From: an uncultured Clostridia bacterium
GTDB taxonomy: Bacteria > Bacillota_A > Clostridia > Christensenellales > Aristaeellaceae
Assembly: GCA_946613955.1 (NCBI GenBank)
Contig: CAMOGC010000127.1
Location: 1-5,009 of the forward strand
Direction of reading: 5' to 3'
DNA: 5,009 nt
Positions within the stretch are counted from its first letter, which is position 1. Every line of letters starts with the position of its first letter. The notes under the pieces were generated by a model. That model worked only from the letters and a program-made list of their open reading frames with translations. It was not told the DNA's origin and ran no database searches. Position numbers and translations under genes: made by a program. Below are positions 4,955 to 5,009 of this stretch, piece after piece.

Positions 4955-5009
4955 GCTTCTGCTTCTGCTTCTGCTTCTGCTTCTGCTTCTGCTTCTGCTT
5001 CTGCTTCTG
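4955..5009. repeat. GCTTCT hexanucleotide tandem repeat, truncated by window edge
   Basis: Nine perfect copies of GCTTCT plus one base occupy 4955-5009 and continue off the window. On the minus strand this is an AGAAGC repeat 53 bp upstream of the repressor start. A 6-bp unit keeps frame, and all three minus-strand frames are open through it: they would read Lys-Gln (in frame with the repressor), Glu-Ala (ending at a TAA at 4825-4827) or Arg-Ser (ending in a TGA at 4898-4900 that overlaps the repressor ATG). It may be the low-complexity tail of an upstream gene, a leader region, or an assembly-edge artefact; the sequence shown cannot decide. Copies are identical, which suggests recent expansion or slippage. 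Confidence 0.9.

Noticed and set aside
4955..5009. Tandem repeat considered as a CRISPR array or iteron origin
   Set aside because: Units are 6 bp and contiguous without spacers, so it is a simple-sequence repeat; no replication initiator gene is nearby.

Overview
The window is GC-rich (roughly 60% by eye). All six recognisable genes lie on the minus strand, so transcription runs from the right edge (5009) towards position 1. Strong Shine-Dalgarno sequences of the AAGGAGG type, two GTG starts, a YolD-like protein beside a Y-family polymerase, and a MepA/DinF-type MATE pump together suggest a GC-rich Bacillota genome, most likely a gut or rumen Clostridia lineage. This is inferred from gene style; no taxonomic marker is present. 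The window ends inside a short tandem repeat, which would fit the end of an assembled contig.

In transcription order: (a) 4955-5009 is a GCTTCT hexamer repeat running off the edge. (b) 4062-4901 encodes a helix-turn-helix repressor with a C-terminal S24 (LexA/UmuD-type) domain whose Ser/Lys dyad and candidate Ala-Gly cleavage sites have LexA/UmuD-like spacing. (c) 3890-4078 encodes a 62-residue four-cysteine zinc-ribbon protein. (d) 3620-3886 encodes an 88-residue protein of unknown function. (e) 1917-3560 encodes a 547-residue Y-family (UmuC-like) translesion polymerase with an intact active site and a QLDFF clamp-binding motif. (f) 1466-1954 encodes a YolD-like protein. (g) 20-1363 encodes a complete 447-residue MATE efflux transporter.

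Genes b to f look like one operon. Repressor and zinc ribbon overlap by 17 bp, the 88-residue gene starts 3 bp after the zinc ribbon ends, the polymerase follows after 59 bp, and polymerase and YolD-like gene overlap by 38 bp. The simplest reading is a self-regulated DNA-damage tolerance cassette: the S24 repressor would be cleaved on damage, releasing expression of the polymerase and its accessory proteins. The operon's own promoter and operator are not visible and must lie in or beyond the repeat.

The MATE gene appears to have its own near-consensus promoter (TTGACA, 16-nt spacer, TATGAT) embedded in the last codons and stop codon of the YolD-like gene, followed by a leader of about 95 nt that can fold into a nested hairpin. 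No rRNA, tRNA, CRISPR array, transposase or integrase was seen. The only gene-free stretches are 1-19, 1364-1465, 3561-3619 and 4902-5009.
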